Shown: one piece after another, positions 1 through 9,553 of the stretch
Layout: every line of letters begins with the position of its first letter
How positions within the stretch are numbered: the first letter of the stretch is position 1
From: Paraburkholderia susongensis
Lineage (GTDB): Bacteria; Pseudomonadota; Gammaproteobacteria; Burkholderiales; Burkholderiaceae
Direction: 5' to 3'
Length of the DNA: 64,000 bases
Assembly: GCF_900177725.1 (NCBI RefSeq)
Contig: NZ_FXAT01000002.1
Span: 1 to 64,000, forward strand
The notes under the pieces: generated by a model
Databases searched by the model: none
What the model was told of the DNA's origin: nothing
Seen by the model: the letters and a program-made list of their open reading frames with translations, nothing else
Made by a program: the position numbers and the translations under genes

Positions 1-105
1 GTGCCCGAGAGCGAGCACGCGGAGTTCGAGCGGTTTCGCGAAACGCTGGGTTATCCGCATTGGGAAGAGACGCAGAACCCGGTGTATCGGCTGTTCCTTG
101 TCTAG
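1..105 (+). CDS. ilvA: Threonine ammonia-lyase (IlvA), C-terminal end only
   Basis: The window opens inside this gene; about 34 codons remain before the TAG at 103-105. The tail reads as an alternating acidic/aromatic segment ending in NPVYRLFLV, which matches the C-terminal end of the regulatory ACT-like domain of biosynthetic threonine dehydratase, the first enzyme of isoleucine synthesis. Family placement rests only on this short tail, so the rest of the gene lies upstream of the window and cannot be judged. Confidence 0.7.
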   Translation: MPESEHAEFERFRETLGYPHWEETQNPVYRLFLV

Positions 106-1539
<1,434 letters not shown>

Positions 1540-1562
1540 GTCGCACGCGGCGCCTCGGGATC

Positions 1563-2465
1563 CTAATTGATCGACAGATGCTGATGCGCGGCCGACTGAA
1601 ATTCCCTGGGCGTGACACCCGTCTGCTTGCGGAAATAGCGGCTGAAATAAGCCGCATCCTCGAAACCGAGCGCATGCGCGATCTGTTTGATGCTCAAGCC
1701 TGAGTAGACCAGATCGCGCTGCGCCTCGCGTATCAACTGGTCGTTGACGAGCGACAGCGGCGAATGCCCGAGTTCTTCACGACAGATACGGCCGAGTTGC
1801 GCCGCTGTGACGCCAAGCTTTTCCGCGTAGAAATCGATGGGTTGATGTTCGCGCACGTGCGTGGCAACCAGTTCGCGCAGCCGTTTGAGTTGCGCCGCGC
1901 GCCGGTCGTTGATCGTCGCGCTGGCGGTTGCTCCGGCAGTCGATACCGCATCCGTCAACCGCGCCACCTGCACAAAAAGTGCAATCATGAGCGACATGCC
2001 CGCGGCGATATGACCGCGCGCACTGCCGCGAAATTCCTGCTCCAGCAAACCGAACAACGGCATCAGCGTGCGCTCGCCGATTTCGTGCCGCACGGGAGTC
2101 AGCGCAGGCCGTTGCAGCACCGGTAGCAGACCCGGTGACACCACCTTCGAGATCGACTCCAGCGCCCGTTGTGCGGCGGTAATCACGAGGCCGTCGATCT
2201 CCGGCGAAAACACGAATCCATGCACCGTTTGTGCCGGAAGCAGCACAAGGCACGGCGGCTCGATCGCGAGCTTTTCGCTTTCGATCAGCACATGGCCCGC
2301 GCCGCTACGAATATAGAGAATCTGCAGCAACGCGTCGTGCCGGTGAGCAGCGATATGCCAGTCGTTCGGACGACTGCGCTCGGCGATCCATTCGAAGTTG
2401 AAGGCATCGTACCAGGGCGGCCGCGCCGACTCTCCGTACAGATCGTAGTTAGGGATATTCCTCAT
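1563..2465 (-). CDS. pobR: AraC-family regulator, PobR-like
   Basis: A 300-residue protein with an N-terminal cupin-like sensing half (AHRHDALLQILYI, then PAQTVHGF) and a C-terminal pair of helix-turn-helix motifs ending with the AraC signature around GFEDAAYFSRYFRK. The N-terminal pattern (NYDLYGE, then WIAERSRPNDW) resembles AraC-type PobR activators of 4-hydroxybenzoate use. It converges with pobA and diverges from the SDR-flavoprotein operon at 2632. It may therefore control that operon, pobA, or both. The ATG at 2465 opens the conserved part; upstream in-frame codons look non-coding. Confidence 0.75.
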   Translation of the reverse strand: MRNIPNYDLYGESARPPWYDAFNFEWIAERSRPNDWHIAAHRHDALLQILYIRSGAGHVLIESEKLAIEPPCLVLLPAQTVHGFVFSPEIDGLVITAAQRALESISKVVSPGLLPVLQRPALTPVRHEIGERTLMPLFGLLEQEFRGSARGHIAAGMSLMIALFVQVARLTDAVSTAGATASATINDRRAAQLKRLRELVATHVREHQPIDFYAEKLGVTAAQLGRICREELGHSPLSLVNDQLIREAQRDLVYSGLSIKQIAHALGFEDAAYFSRYFRKQTGVTPREFQSAAHQHLSIN

Positions 2466-2631
2466 GCCGTTTCGTCTCCTATGTTCGAATTGTCCTGCGA
2501 TGCGTTGTCTTTGTCCAATTTCAGTGTCACGCTCGTAGCTATACTTTTTCCCATGAAAGACACGGTTGATTAGCGCGGCGGCAACGCCGCGACAGCACAT
2601 CGCCGTCACGATTGGAATCATGGAGATTCGG

Positions 2632-3507
2632 ATGACTAATCAAATGATCGAAAAAAGAGGTGAGCTAACGAGTCAGCGCGAAGAAGATACGAAATCGCGC
2701 CACTGGCTCGGACTCGAAGGCCGCGTCTGCGTAGTGAGCGGCGCAGCGGGCGGCATTGGCCGCGCCATTGCTCAGGTGTTCGGCGAAGCCGGCGCGCGCC
2801 TTGCATTGCTCGACCGCGATGAAGAAAAGTGCCGTGCGCTTGCACACACGCTGAACACGAGCGGCATCGAAGCGCTGGCAGTGGCTTGCGATATCGGCGA
2901 CATCGACAGCGTACGCGGCACGGTGTCGGACGTCGAAGCAGCGTACGGAGCCGCCGACGTGCTCGTGAACAATGCCGGCTTGTTGCGGCCGGGCGGCATC
3001 GAAGAGATCGGGCTCGATGCATGGAACGCGATGCTGCGCGTGAATCTGACGGGCTACATGCTGTGCTCTCAACAGTTCGGTCACGGCATGTTGAAGCGCG
3101 GCGCAGGCGCGATCGTGCACGTCGCGTCGGTGGCCGCGCATCATCCGCAAACCTATAGCGGCGCGTACAGCGCGGGCAAGGCCGGCGTGACGATGCTGTC
3201 GAAGCAGATCGCGGCGGAGTGGGGGCCGCGCGGCATCCGCAGCAATGCGGTGTGTCCCGGCATGATCCGCACGCCGCTTTCCGCCGCGTTCTATGAGCAC
3301 GGCGATATCGAACGCCGTCGCAGCGCGATGACGGCAAGCCGCCGCATCGGCGAGCCGAACGATATCGCCGACGTCGTCGCGTTTCTCGCCAGCGACCGCT
3401 CCGCCTACGTCAACGGCGCGGAAATGGTTGTCGACGGCGGCCTCGAAAGCATGCTGATGGACCTCGTGCCGCGTCCCGGCTTCGAGGCGTCGCAAGCCGC
3501 CCGCTAA
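2632..3507 (+). CDS. SDR-family oxidoreductase
   Basis: A 291-residue classical short-chain dehydrogenase/reductase, an NAD(P)-dependent alcohol/ketone oxidoreductase. The cofactor motif is SGAAGGIG, the structural motif NNAG, and the catalytic pair YSAGK follows a conserved serine (VASVA). Start chosen at 2632 because GGAG sits 6 bases upstream. It is the first gene of a tight operon with a flavin dehydrogenase, NIPSNAP protein, second SDR and transporter. This suggests oxidation of an alicyclic or aromatic-derived carbonyl compound, but the substrate cannot be read from the sequence. Confidence 0.9.
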   Translation: MTNQMIEKRGELTSQREEDTKSRHWLGLEGRVCVVSGAAGGIGRAIAQVFGEAGARLALLDRDEEKCRALAHTLNTSGIEALAVACDIGDIDSVRGTVSDVEAAYGAADVLVNNAGLLRPGGIEEIGLDAWNAMLRVNLTGYMLCSQQFGHGMLKRGAGAIVHVASVAAHHPQTYSGAYSAGKAGVTMLSKQIAAEWGPRGIRSNAVCPGMIRTPLSAAFYEHGDIERRRSAMTASRRIGEPNDIADVVAFLASDRSAYVNGAEMVVDGGLESMLMDLVPRPGFEASQAAR

Positions 3508-3531
3508 GCTCTCACACAAGGAAGCCATATC

Positions 3532-5328
3532 ATGACCCATCCAATGCGCAGCGCCGCTTTGACATGCGACGTGCTCGTCATCGGTTCGGGCGCGGGCGGT
3601 CTTTCGACGGCCATCACCGCGCGCAAGCATGGACTCGATGTCGTCGTGATCGAGAAAGAGCCTTTTTTCGGCGGCACGACCGCGTTTTCAGGCGGCGTGC
3701 TCTGGATTCCGGGCAACCGTCACGCGAAAAGCAACGGTGTCGGCGATACGCGCGAAGCCGCGCTGACCTACATGCGCAACGAAACCGGCGCGTTTTTCGA
3801 CGCCGCCGCCGTCGATGCGTTTCTCGACACCGGTCCGGAAATGCTCGATTTCTTCGAGCGTGAGACCGCGGTCAAATTCGTGCCGACGCTGTACCCCGAC
3901 TATCACCCGAACGTGGAGGGTGGTGTCGATATCGGCCGCTCGGTCGTGGCCGCGCCGTTCGACGCGCGCGCGCTCGGCAATGACATCACGCGGCTGCGTC
4001 CGCCGCTCGCGACGATCACGTTCATCGGCATGATGTTCAACTCGTCGAATGCGGACCTCAAGCACTTCTTCAATGCGACGCGCTCGCTCAAATCCGCGCT
4101 GTATGTCGCGAAGCGTCTCGCCAGCCATCTGAAGGACCTCGCGCTGTACCGGCGCGGCGTGCAGATCACGAGCGGCAATGCGCTCGCCGCGCGTCTCGCG
4201 AAAACGGCGCTCGATCTCGGCATTCCGATTCACACGAACTCGGCGGCTCGCGAGTTGGTCGTGACCGATGATCGCGTGACAGGCGCGCTCGTCGATGGTC
4301 CAGATGGCGAGACGCGCATCGTCGCGCGGCGCGGCGTGGTGCTCGCATGCGGCGGCTTCTCGCATGACGTGGCGCGCATCGCCCGTGCGTATCCGCACGT
4401 GCGATGCGGCGGCGAACACGTGTCGCCGGTGCCGTCTGGCAATACCGGCGACGGCGTCGGCATGGCGGAACGTCTCGGCGCGCAGGTGGCGATACGTTAT
4501 CCGCAGCCCGCGGCGTGGATGCCGGTTTCGCGCGTGCCGATGCGCGACGGCAGCATCGGCGTGTTCCCGCATCTCGTCGATCGCTACAAGCCCGGCGTGA
4601 TCGGCGTGACGCGCACCGGCAAGCGCTTTACCAACGAAGCGAATTCCTATCACGACGTGGGCGCGGCGATGATCGAAGCGTGCGCGAACGAGAGCGAAAC
4701 CGCGATGTGGCTCATCTGCGATCACGCGACGATCCGCAAATACGGGCTTGGTTATGCGAAGCCCGCGCCGGTGCCGCTTGGGCCGCTACTGCGCAACGGC
4801 TATCTGAGCACGGGCCGCACGCTTGCCGAACTCGCACGCAATGCGGGACTCGACGCAGTGGCACTGGAAGCCACGGTGAAACGCTACAACGCGGACGCGG
4901 TGCGCGGCGAAGATCGCGAGTTCGGCCGCGGGACGACGTCGTTCAACCGTTATCTCGCGGACCCCGAGCACAAGCCGAACCCCTGCGTCGCACCGATTGG
5001 CGACGGACCGTACTACGCGCTGAAGGTGGTGATGGGCGACCTCGGCACCTTCGACGGCATCGCAACCAGCGTAACCGGCGAAGTGCTCGGCGAAGCGGGC
5101 GCGCCGATTGCCGGTCTCTACGCAGTGGGCAACGATCGCGCAAGCGTGATGGGCGGCAACTATCCGGGCGCGGGCATCACGCTCGGGCCGATCATGACCT
5201 TCGGCTACATCACCGGGCGTCATCTCGCGGGTGTGAGCGGGAGCGCGAACAGCATGGACAACCGCACGAGCAATCGCACGGGCAACGGCATCGACGCATC
5301 CGCAACCGTATTGAGGACCGGCACATGA
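3532..5328 (+). CDS. FAD-dependent oxidoreductase, 3-ketosteroid dehydrogenase/fumarate reductase family
   Basis: A 598-residue flavoprotein. It opens with the FAD-binding motif GSGAGGLS (about residues 18-25), followed by the family mark FFGGTTAFSGG. It ends with the FAD-closing segment around GGNYPGAGITLGPIMTFGYI. This architecture is shared by 3-oxosteroid delta1-dehydrogenases, fumarate reductase flavoproteins and related desaturases that introduce a C=C bond next to a carbonyl. The stop overlaps the next ATG as ATGA, so translation is probably coupled. The neighbours (SDRs, NIPSNAP, AAHS transporter) fit a peripheral catabolic route; a true steroid substrate is unproven. Confidence 0.85.
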   Translation: MTHPMRSAALTCDVLVIGSGAGGLSTAITARKHGLDVVVIEKEPFFGGTTAFSGGVLWIPGNRHAKSNGVGDTREAALTYMRNETGAFFDAAAVDAFLDTGPEMLDFFERETAVKFVPTLYPDYHPNVEGGVDIGRSVVAAPFDARALGNDITRLRPPLATITFIGMMFNSSNADLKHFFNATRSLKSALYVAKRLASHLKDLALYRRGVQITSGNALAARLAKTALDLGIPIHTNSAARELVVTDDRVTGALVDGPDGETRIVARRGVVLACGGFSHDVARIARAYPHVRCGGEHVSPVPSGNTGDGVGMAERLGAQVAIRYPQPAAWMPVSRVPMRDGSIGVFPHLVDRYKPGVIGVTRTGKRFTNEANSYHDVGAAMIEACANESETAMWLICDHATIRKYGLGYAKPAPVPLGPLLRNGYLSTGRTLAELARNAGLDAVALEATVKRYNADAVRGEDREFGRGTTSFNRYLADPEHKPNPCVAPIGDGPYYALKVVMGDLGTFDGIATSVTGEVLGEAGAPIAGLYAVGNDRASVMGGNYPGAGITLGPIMTFGYITGRHLAGVSGSANSMDNRTSNRTGNGIDASATVLRTGT

Positions 5329-5663
5329 GCCAGAGTAAGCCTTTTGTCGATCATCGCATCTACACGATCCGTCCGCGCGGCATGGCGGAATTCATCGACG
5401 TATTCGACCGGCTCGCCATGCCGATTCAGCTCAAGTATCTGGGTGCGCCCGTCGGCTTTTATATGAGCGATATCGGCGCGTTGAATCAGGTCGTGCATCT
5501 GTGGGGCTACGAGAGCATCGCCGATTACGATCAGCGCCGCACCGCGCGCGACGCCGACCCTGAATGGCCCGCGTATCTGCAGGCATCAGCGCATCTGATC
5601 GTCGCGCAGGAGAGCCGGATCATCCGGCGTGTCGACTTCAAGACCCTGGCGATGCTGCGTTAG
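5325..5663 (+). CDS. NIPSNAP-family protein
   Basis: A 112-residue protein with the ferredoxin-like NIPSNAP pattern (VDHRIYTIRPRGMAEFIDVF, later HLWGYESIADYDQRR). Bacterial members are small dimeric proteins often found within aromatic and terpenoid catabolic operons; their biochemical role is poorly defined. The ATG overlaps the stop of the flavoprotein gene by 4 bases. The position inside the operon is the strongest hint that it assists the same pathway. Confidence 0.85.
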   Translation: MSQSKPFVDHRIYTIRPRGMAEFIDVFDRLAMPIQLKYLGAPVGFYMSDIGALNQVVHLWGYESIADYDQRRTARDADPEWPAYLQASAHLIVAQESRIIRRVDFKTLAMLR

Positions 5664-5688
5664 CCACGAGCTCTATCAGGAGGCAGGC

Positions 5689-6468
5689 ATGAATGAACGA
5701 ACACGGCAGGAAAGAGCACAACGCGCTGCCATCGTGACCGGGGGCGCGAACGGCATCGGCTGGGCCTGCGCACAGCGTTTCGCGCAGGAGGGCTATAGCG
5801 TGGTCATCGCCGATCTCGACGCGCAGGAAGCCGGCAAACGTGCACGTGAGCTGGGCGCCGGGCACCTCGGCGTCGGTGCGGACGTGGCTGCCGAGGCCGA
5901 TGTGTGTGCGCTGATCGACGCGTGCGTCGAGCGCTTCGGGCGGCTCGACGTACTGATCAACAACGCGGGCAATGGCGATCAACCGCATCCGACCATCCAG
6001 CAAAACGTCGACGCCTTCGACCGGCTGCTCGACATTCATGTGCGCGGCACGTTTCTCGCGTGCCGGGAAGCCGGCCGCGTGATGCTGGCGCAGCGCAGCG
6101 GTGCAATCGTCAATCTCGGCTCGATCGCGGGGCTCGCCGGCATCCCGGCTCGCAATGCGTACGGCGCCGCGAAGGCGGGCATCGTTGCGATGACGCGTTC
6201 GCTCGCCTGCGAATGGGCGCGTGACGGCATTCGCGTGAATGCGGTGGCGCCCGGTTATGTGGCGACCGAACTGGTCGAGACGCTCAGGCACAACGGCCAA
6301 CTGAACGTGCAGTCGATCGAAAAGCGCACGCCGATAGGACGGCTCGCGCGTCCCGAGGAAATCGCGCAGGCAATCAGCTTTCTCGCGTCAGACGCGGCGA
6401 GTTATATCACAGGGACCGTGCTGAGCGTGGACGGCGGCTGGCACGCGTACGGCGCGGCAGGCGACTGA
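5689..6468 (+). CDS. SDR-family oxidoreductase (FabG-like)
   Basis: A 259-residue classical SDR with cofactor motif TGGANGIG, NNAG, and the active-site pair YGAAK preceded by the serine in NLGSIAG. The C-terminal VDGGW segment is typical of 3-oxoacyl-ACP reductase-like members. An AGGAGG ribosome site ends 7 bases before the ATG at 5689; the in-frame extension back to 5629 overlaps the NIPSNAP gene and lacks a site. It is the fourth gene of the catabolic operon and is not closely similar to the SDR at 2632, so the two probably act at different steps. Confidence 0.9.
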   Translation: MNERTRQERAQRAAIVTGGANGIGWACAQRFAQEGYSVVIADLDAQEAGKRARELGAGHLGVGADVAAEADVCALIDACVERFGRLDVLINNAGNGDQPHPTIQQNVDAFDRLLDIHVRGTFLACREAGRVMLAQRSGAIVNLGSIAGLAGIPARNAYGAAKAGIVAMTRSLACEWARDGIRVNAVAPGYVATELVETLRHNGQLNVQSIEKRTPIGRLARPEEIAQAISFLASDAASYITGTVLSVDGGWHAYGAAGD

Positions 6469-6576
6469 TCGCGCATCGATTCACCGCGGCCGGACCAGAA
6501 TCCGGTTGCAGCGGCAGCGTTTTAGGTAGCAATCCAAACAATAAAAATCATTCCGCCATTTCACGGAGACATCGCA

Positions 6577-6714
6577 ATGAGACAGACCGAAGCCGGGCGC
6601 TACAGCAAGCCGCAACGCGGCGAAGCGCCCACTACACGAGCGTACGACCGCGCCGTGCATTTGCACCACCTGAGTCACCACCTGAATCACCACGTAAAAG
6701 GAGCGCTCAAATGA
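6577..6714 (+). CDS. Small His-rich ORF coupled to the MFS gene
   Basis: A 45-codon reading frame with a good ribosome site (CGGAGAC, 7-8 bases before the ATG). Its TGA overlaps the ATG of the transporter as ATGA. The encoded peptide ends in a histidine cluster (HLHHLSHHLNHHVK). No family is recognised. It could be a real small protein, or a leader whose translation opens the transporter start by coupling. The favourable features are the start context and the exact 4-base overlap; the short length means chance cannot be excluded. Confidence 0.4.
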   Translation: MRQTEAGRYSKPQRGEAPTTRAYDRAVHLHHLSHHLNHHVKGALK

Positions 6715-8093
6715 CCCACTCCGAACGCACTGTGGATGTTCAGGCGTTTATCGACGCGCAGCGTTTCTCGCCGTTTCAATGGACGATTCTTGTGCTGTGC
6801 TTCCTCGTCGTCGCGGCGGACGGCTTCGATACGGCCGCGGTCGGTTTCATCGCGCCGTCGCTCGTGCAGCAGTGGGGGATTGCACGCAGCGCGCTCGGCC
6901 CGGTGATGAGCGCCGCACTGGTCGGACTCGGCATCGGCGCGCTCGCGGCGGGTCCGTGCGCGGATCGTATCGGCCGCAAGACGGTGCTGGTGCTGTCGGT
7001 ATTTTTCTTCGGACTGTGGAGTCTCGCCGCGGCTCGAGCGACTTCGATCGAATCGCTCACGCTGCTGCGATTCTTCACGGGCCTCGGTCTTGGCGCGGCG
7101 ATGCCGAACGCGGTCACGCTGATGTCCGAATACGCGCCCGCACGCATTCGCGCGGTAGCTGTCAACGCGATGTTCTGTGGCTTTTCGTGCGGCCTCGCGC
7201 TAGGCGGTTTCGCATCCGCGTGGATGATTCCGCAGTTCGGCTGGCAGAGCGTGCTGGTGGCGGGCGGCGTCGGCCCGATCGTGCTGACCGTGCTGCTGAT
7301 TCTGCTGCTGCCGGAGTCGGCGCAATTTCTCGCGGTGCGCAAGCAGGCCGATCAACGCATCGCCCGGATTCTGCAACGCATTGCGCCGCAGAGCCGTTTC
7401 GACGGCTGTCGTTTCTTTGCCGTGGACGTGCGTCGCAACGCCGGTAACGCGCGCGCCGAGTGGGCGCTCGCGATCATTCTGTCGGCGCGCTACCGCTTCG
7501 GCACGCTGATGCTGTGGCTCGCCTATTTCATGGGACTTCTGATCTACTACCTGCTGACCAACTGGCTGCCCACGCTGTTCAGGGACACGGGCTTCTCAGG
7601 CGAAAAAGCCGCCTTGATGACCTCGCTTTTTCCGCTTGGCGGCATCCTCGGCAATCTGTGTGTCGGCTGGGTCATGGATCGCTTCGCCGGGCATCGCGTG
7701 ATCGCCTTGACCTATGTGCTGGTGGGCTCACTGGTGTTGCTCGTGGGGCAGGGCGTCGGCCATCAGGTCTGGCTCGGCACGCTGATCTTCCTCACCGGCA
7801 CGGTGGCGACGAGCGCGGTCACGTCGATGTCGGCGCTCGCGGCAAGCTTCTATCCGACCCGTGCGCGCGCCACGGGTGTCGCGTGGATGCTCGGCATAGG
7901 GCGCATCGGCGGTGTGGCGGGTGCGCTCGTCGGCGCGGCGTTGATGGGGCTCGGCTGGCAGTTCGGCGCAGTGTTCAGCCTGCTTGCGGTGCCGGCCGTC
8001 ATTGCGGCAGGCGGTGTGTTTCTGATGATGCGGCGTGCGCCGCGCGAGGAATCGTCCGCGAATGAAGCGCTCGGCGCTGTCACGGCCGAATGA
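6711..8093 (+). CDS. MFS aromatic acid:H+ symporter (AAHS family, PcaK-like)
   Basis: A 460-residue inner-membrane permease with about 12 hydrophobic segments. The first helix carries the AAHS hallmark acidic motif (VVAADGFDTAAVGFIAP). The cytoplasmic loop between helices 2 and 3 has the MFS signature ADRIGRKTVL. Members of this family import 4-hydroxybenzoate, protocatechuate, vanillate and similar acids with protons. Last gene of the operon that starts at 2632, it probably brings in the compound degraded by these enzymes, or 4-hydroxybenzoate for PobA. Confidence 0.85.
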   Translation: MTHSERTVDVQAFIDAQRFSPFQWTILVLCFLVVAADGFDTAAVGFIAPSLVQQWGIARSALGPVMSAALVGLGIGALAAGPCADRIGRKTVLVLSVFFFGLWSLAAARATSIESLTLLRFFTGLGLGAAMPNAVTLMSEYAPARIRAVAVNAMFCGFSCGLALGGFASAWMIPQFGWQSVLVAGGVGPIVLTVLLILLLPESAQFLAVRKQADQRIARILQRIAPQSRFDGCRFFAVDVRRNAGNARAEWALAIILSARYRFGTLMLWLAYFMGLLIYYLLTNWLPTLFRDTGFSGEKAALMTSLFPLGGILGNLCVGWVMDRFAGHRVIALTYVLVGSLVLLVGQGVGHQVWLGTLIFLTGTVATSAVTSMSALAASFYPTRARATGVAWMLGIGRIGGVAGALVGAALMGLGWQFGAVFSLLAVPAVIAAGGVFLMMRRAPREESSANEALGAVTAE

Positions 8094-8114
8094 CGGCCGC
8101 ATCGCCGTGAAAAC

Positions 8115-8363
8115 TCACGGCGTGCGCAGCAGCGTCATTTCGTTGCGCAGCAGCGCGAGCAGATCGTCGTCGGTGGGCCGTGTGCCCCAGTGCCGCGCGC
8201 CGGCCACCGACGCAATCGCCATCCACGAATGAGGCGGAAACCATTCGCGCAACAGCGTGCCGTTCTGACGCAAACAGAGTTGACCGGTCTGCTCGCTGTA
8301 TTCGGCGCAGATAAGCGCGCCGTCGATGTGCGCAGTTACGCGCCTTGGATCGTTTTGTAGCAC
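8115..8363 (-). CDS. Hypothetical protein
   Basis: An 82-residue soluble protein of unrecognised family (VLQNDPRRVTAHIDG, then GTLLREWFPPHSW). The GTG at 8363 is preferred because AGGAG lies 7 bases upstream; an ATG at 8426 in the same frame lacks one and would add an arginine-rich tail. It is convergent with the transporter gene and leads away from the small secreted-protein genes. Confidence 0.55.
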   Translation of the reverse strand: MLQNDPRRVTAHIDGALICAEYSEQTGQLCLRQNGTLLREWFPPHSWMAIASVAGARHWGTRPTDDDLLALLRNEMTLLRTP

Positions 8364-8432
8364 GTCGTCGCTCCTGTCGAAGGGGTGGCGCGAATGCCGG
8401 AGTGGCGCGGCGATATAGCCGCCCATCCTTCA

Positions 8433-8795
8433 TCAATCATCGTCATCGTGCCTATGGCCGTGCCAGCCGTTGTCATGCCGGTCGCCGTGCGGGCCGCGCC
8501 TGTCGTCCCAATCGCCGTGATGGCGTTCCCAATCGCGCCGCTCCCAATAGCGATGACCGTCGTAGTAGCGATCGTTGTACCAGCCCGGCGCGATCACGAC
8601 CGCGGGCGGCGGCGCATAGACGGGTGCGGGCTGCACATAGACCGGCGGCGGTGGCGCATACACGGGCGCCACCGCCACGCCTGGAATGCCGATGTTCACA
8701 CCGACGTCGACGTGCGCGAACGCGGCGGACGACGCCCCGATCGCGAGGCCTGCGACGATCGTCAACGACATCCAACGGTTGCGTGAATGGCTCAT
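8433..8795 (-). CDS. Secreted proline-rich (PxPV-repeat) protein
   Basis: A 120-residue exported protein. An N-terminal signal peptide (MSHSRNRW, then VAGLAIGASSAAFAHVDV) suggests cleavage after AFA. The mature part has repeats of the form PPPVYVQPAPVYAPPPAVV, then a Tyr/Trp/Arg/His/Asp-rich tail ending in a histidine-aspartate run. Proteins of this kind are common in Burkholderiaceae and are predicted to be periplasmic or envelope proteins with no known function. ATG 8795 directly precedes the signal peptide; ATG 8822 is an alternative. Confidence 0.7.
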   Translation of the reverse strand: MSHSRNRWMSLTIVAGLAIGASSAAFAHVDVGVNIGIPGVAVAPVYAPPPPVYVQPAPVYAPPPAVVIAPGWYNDRYYDGHRYWERRDWERHHGDWDDRRGPHGDRHDNGWHGHRHDDDD

Positions 8796-8881
8796 GTTGT
8801 TCTCTGTTTCGATGTTTGTCATGGTGTGAGTGTGGATACGCACAGGCGCCGCCGGGGATTCACGAGGCGCCCGCCGTGCGC

Positions 8882-9001
8882 TCAATAATGATCGTGGTCG
8901 TAGTGATGATCGTGATGATGGTCGTCGGGGACCACGATACAACCGCTCAGCGCGCCGCCGAGCGTAGCGGCCAGAATGACCAGCGCAAAAATTTTCTTCA
9001 T
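8882..9001 (-). CDS. Small His/Asp-rich lipoprotein
   Basis: A 39-residue lipoprotein, too short for usual ORF cut-offs. Its signal sequence MKKIFALVILAATLGGALSGC ends in the lipobox LSGC, followed by a mature part of only about 19 residues that is mostly His, Asp and Tyr. A ribosome site (AGGAAG) lies about 8 bases upstream of the ATG at 9001. The histidine-rich tail could bind metal ions at the outer membrane, which is inference only. It precedes the PxPV-repeat gene in the same direction. Confidence 0.7.
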   Translation of the reverse strand: MKKIFALVILAATLGGALSGCIVVPDDHHHDHHYDHDHY

Positions 9002-9376
9002 GACGTTGCTTCCTTTTGCCGATGTTGCCATTGCGTTTCGTGTGAACCGAACTCTACTGGGTGGCGCAACTATCGGTGTGTTTGTGTGTAACAGGACGTG
9101 TCGATGCGCTCGCGCGCGAGCGTGGCCGTACGGCCATGTCGAATGATGCAAAGAGAAGCGCAAGCGCCGCGCGCAGGAATGACAAGCGATTGTCAAACAG
9201 GCAGGCAAACCCTTGAACGCGTTATGAAAAGAAGCGCGCACAACGGGCTTGCACGCGAGCGTGCGCATCGAACCGTCGACGCATTGAGTGCTGACAGATG
9301 CGGCAAATCGTGTTTCGCCGCGAATGTATCGCGCGGACACATTCGGTTGCAGACTGGAGACGTGAGGCCGGTTGGC

Positions 9377-9392
9377 ACGCTCGCGCGAGCGT
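9377..9392. repeat. Perfect 16-bp palindrome
   Basis: ACGCTCGCGCGAGCGT is a perfect inverted repeat with no spacer. A similar GC-rich palindrome lies near 9106-9122. They could form hairpins or be protein sites; nothing adjacent identifies which. Confidence 0.6.
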
Positions 9393-9438
9393 CATATGAA
9401 AGAGACAGGACGCGTTGCGCCATCAGCGTCTCTTAAGG

Positions 9439-9479
9439 TTCGATCGGGTTCGTATCGGGTTCGATGCAGTTCGATCAGG
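9439..9479. repeat. Degenerate tandem repeat, period about 10 bp, four copies
   Basis: Copies TTCGATCGGG, TTCGTATCGGG, TTCGATGCAG and TTCGATCAGG follow one another directly. The array lies just beyond the 3' end of the IclR gene. Confidence 0.6.
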
Positions 9480-9553
9480 CGTGAAGCGTGGGCAAGATCC
9501 GCACATGAGGCGCGCATCGGCAGCACCTCGGACACATTGCATGCCCGCCTGGC

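Larger units (their letters stand above)
9002..9553. other. Gene-free stretch with palindromes and short repeats
   Basis: No coding sequence is supported in these 552 bases. They contain GC-rich palindromes (one of 16 bases at 9377-9392) and a four-copy degenerate 10-base repeat at 9439-9479. The promoter of the lipoprotein gene should lie near its right-hand end at 9002-9080. Confidence 0.5.
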
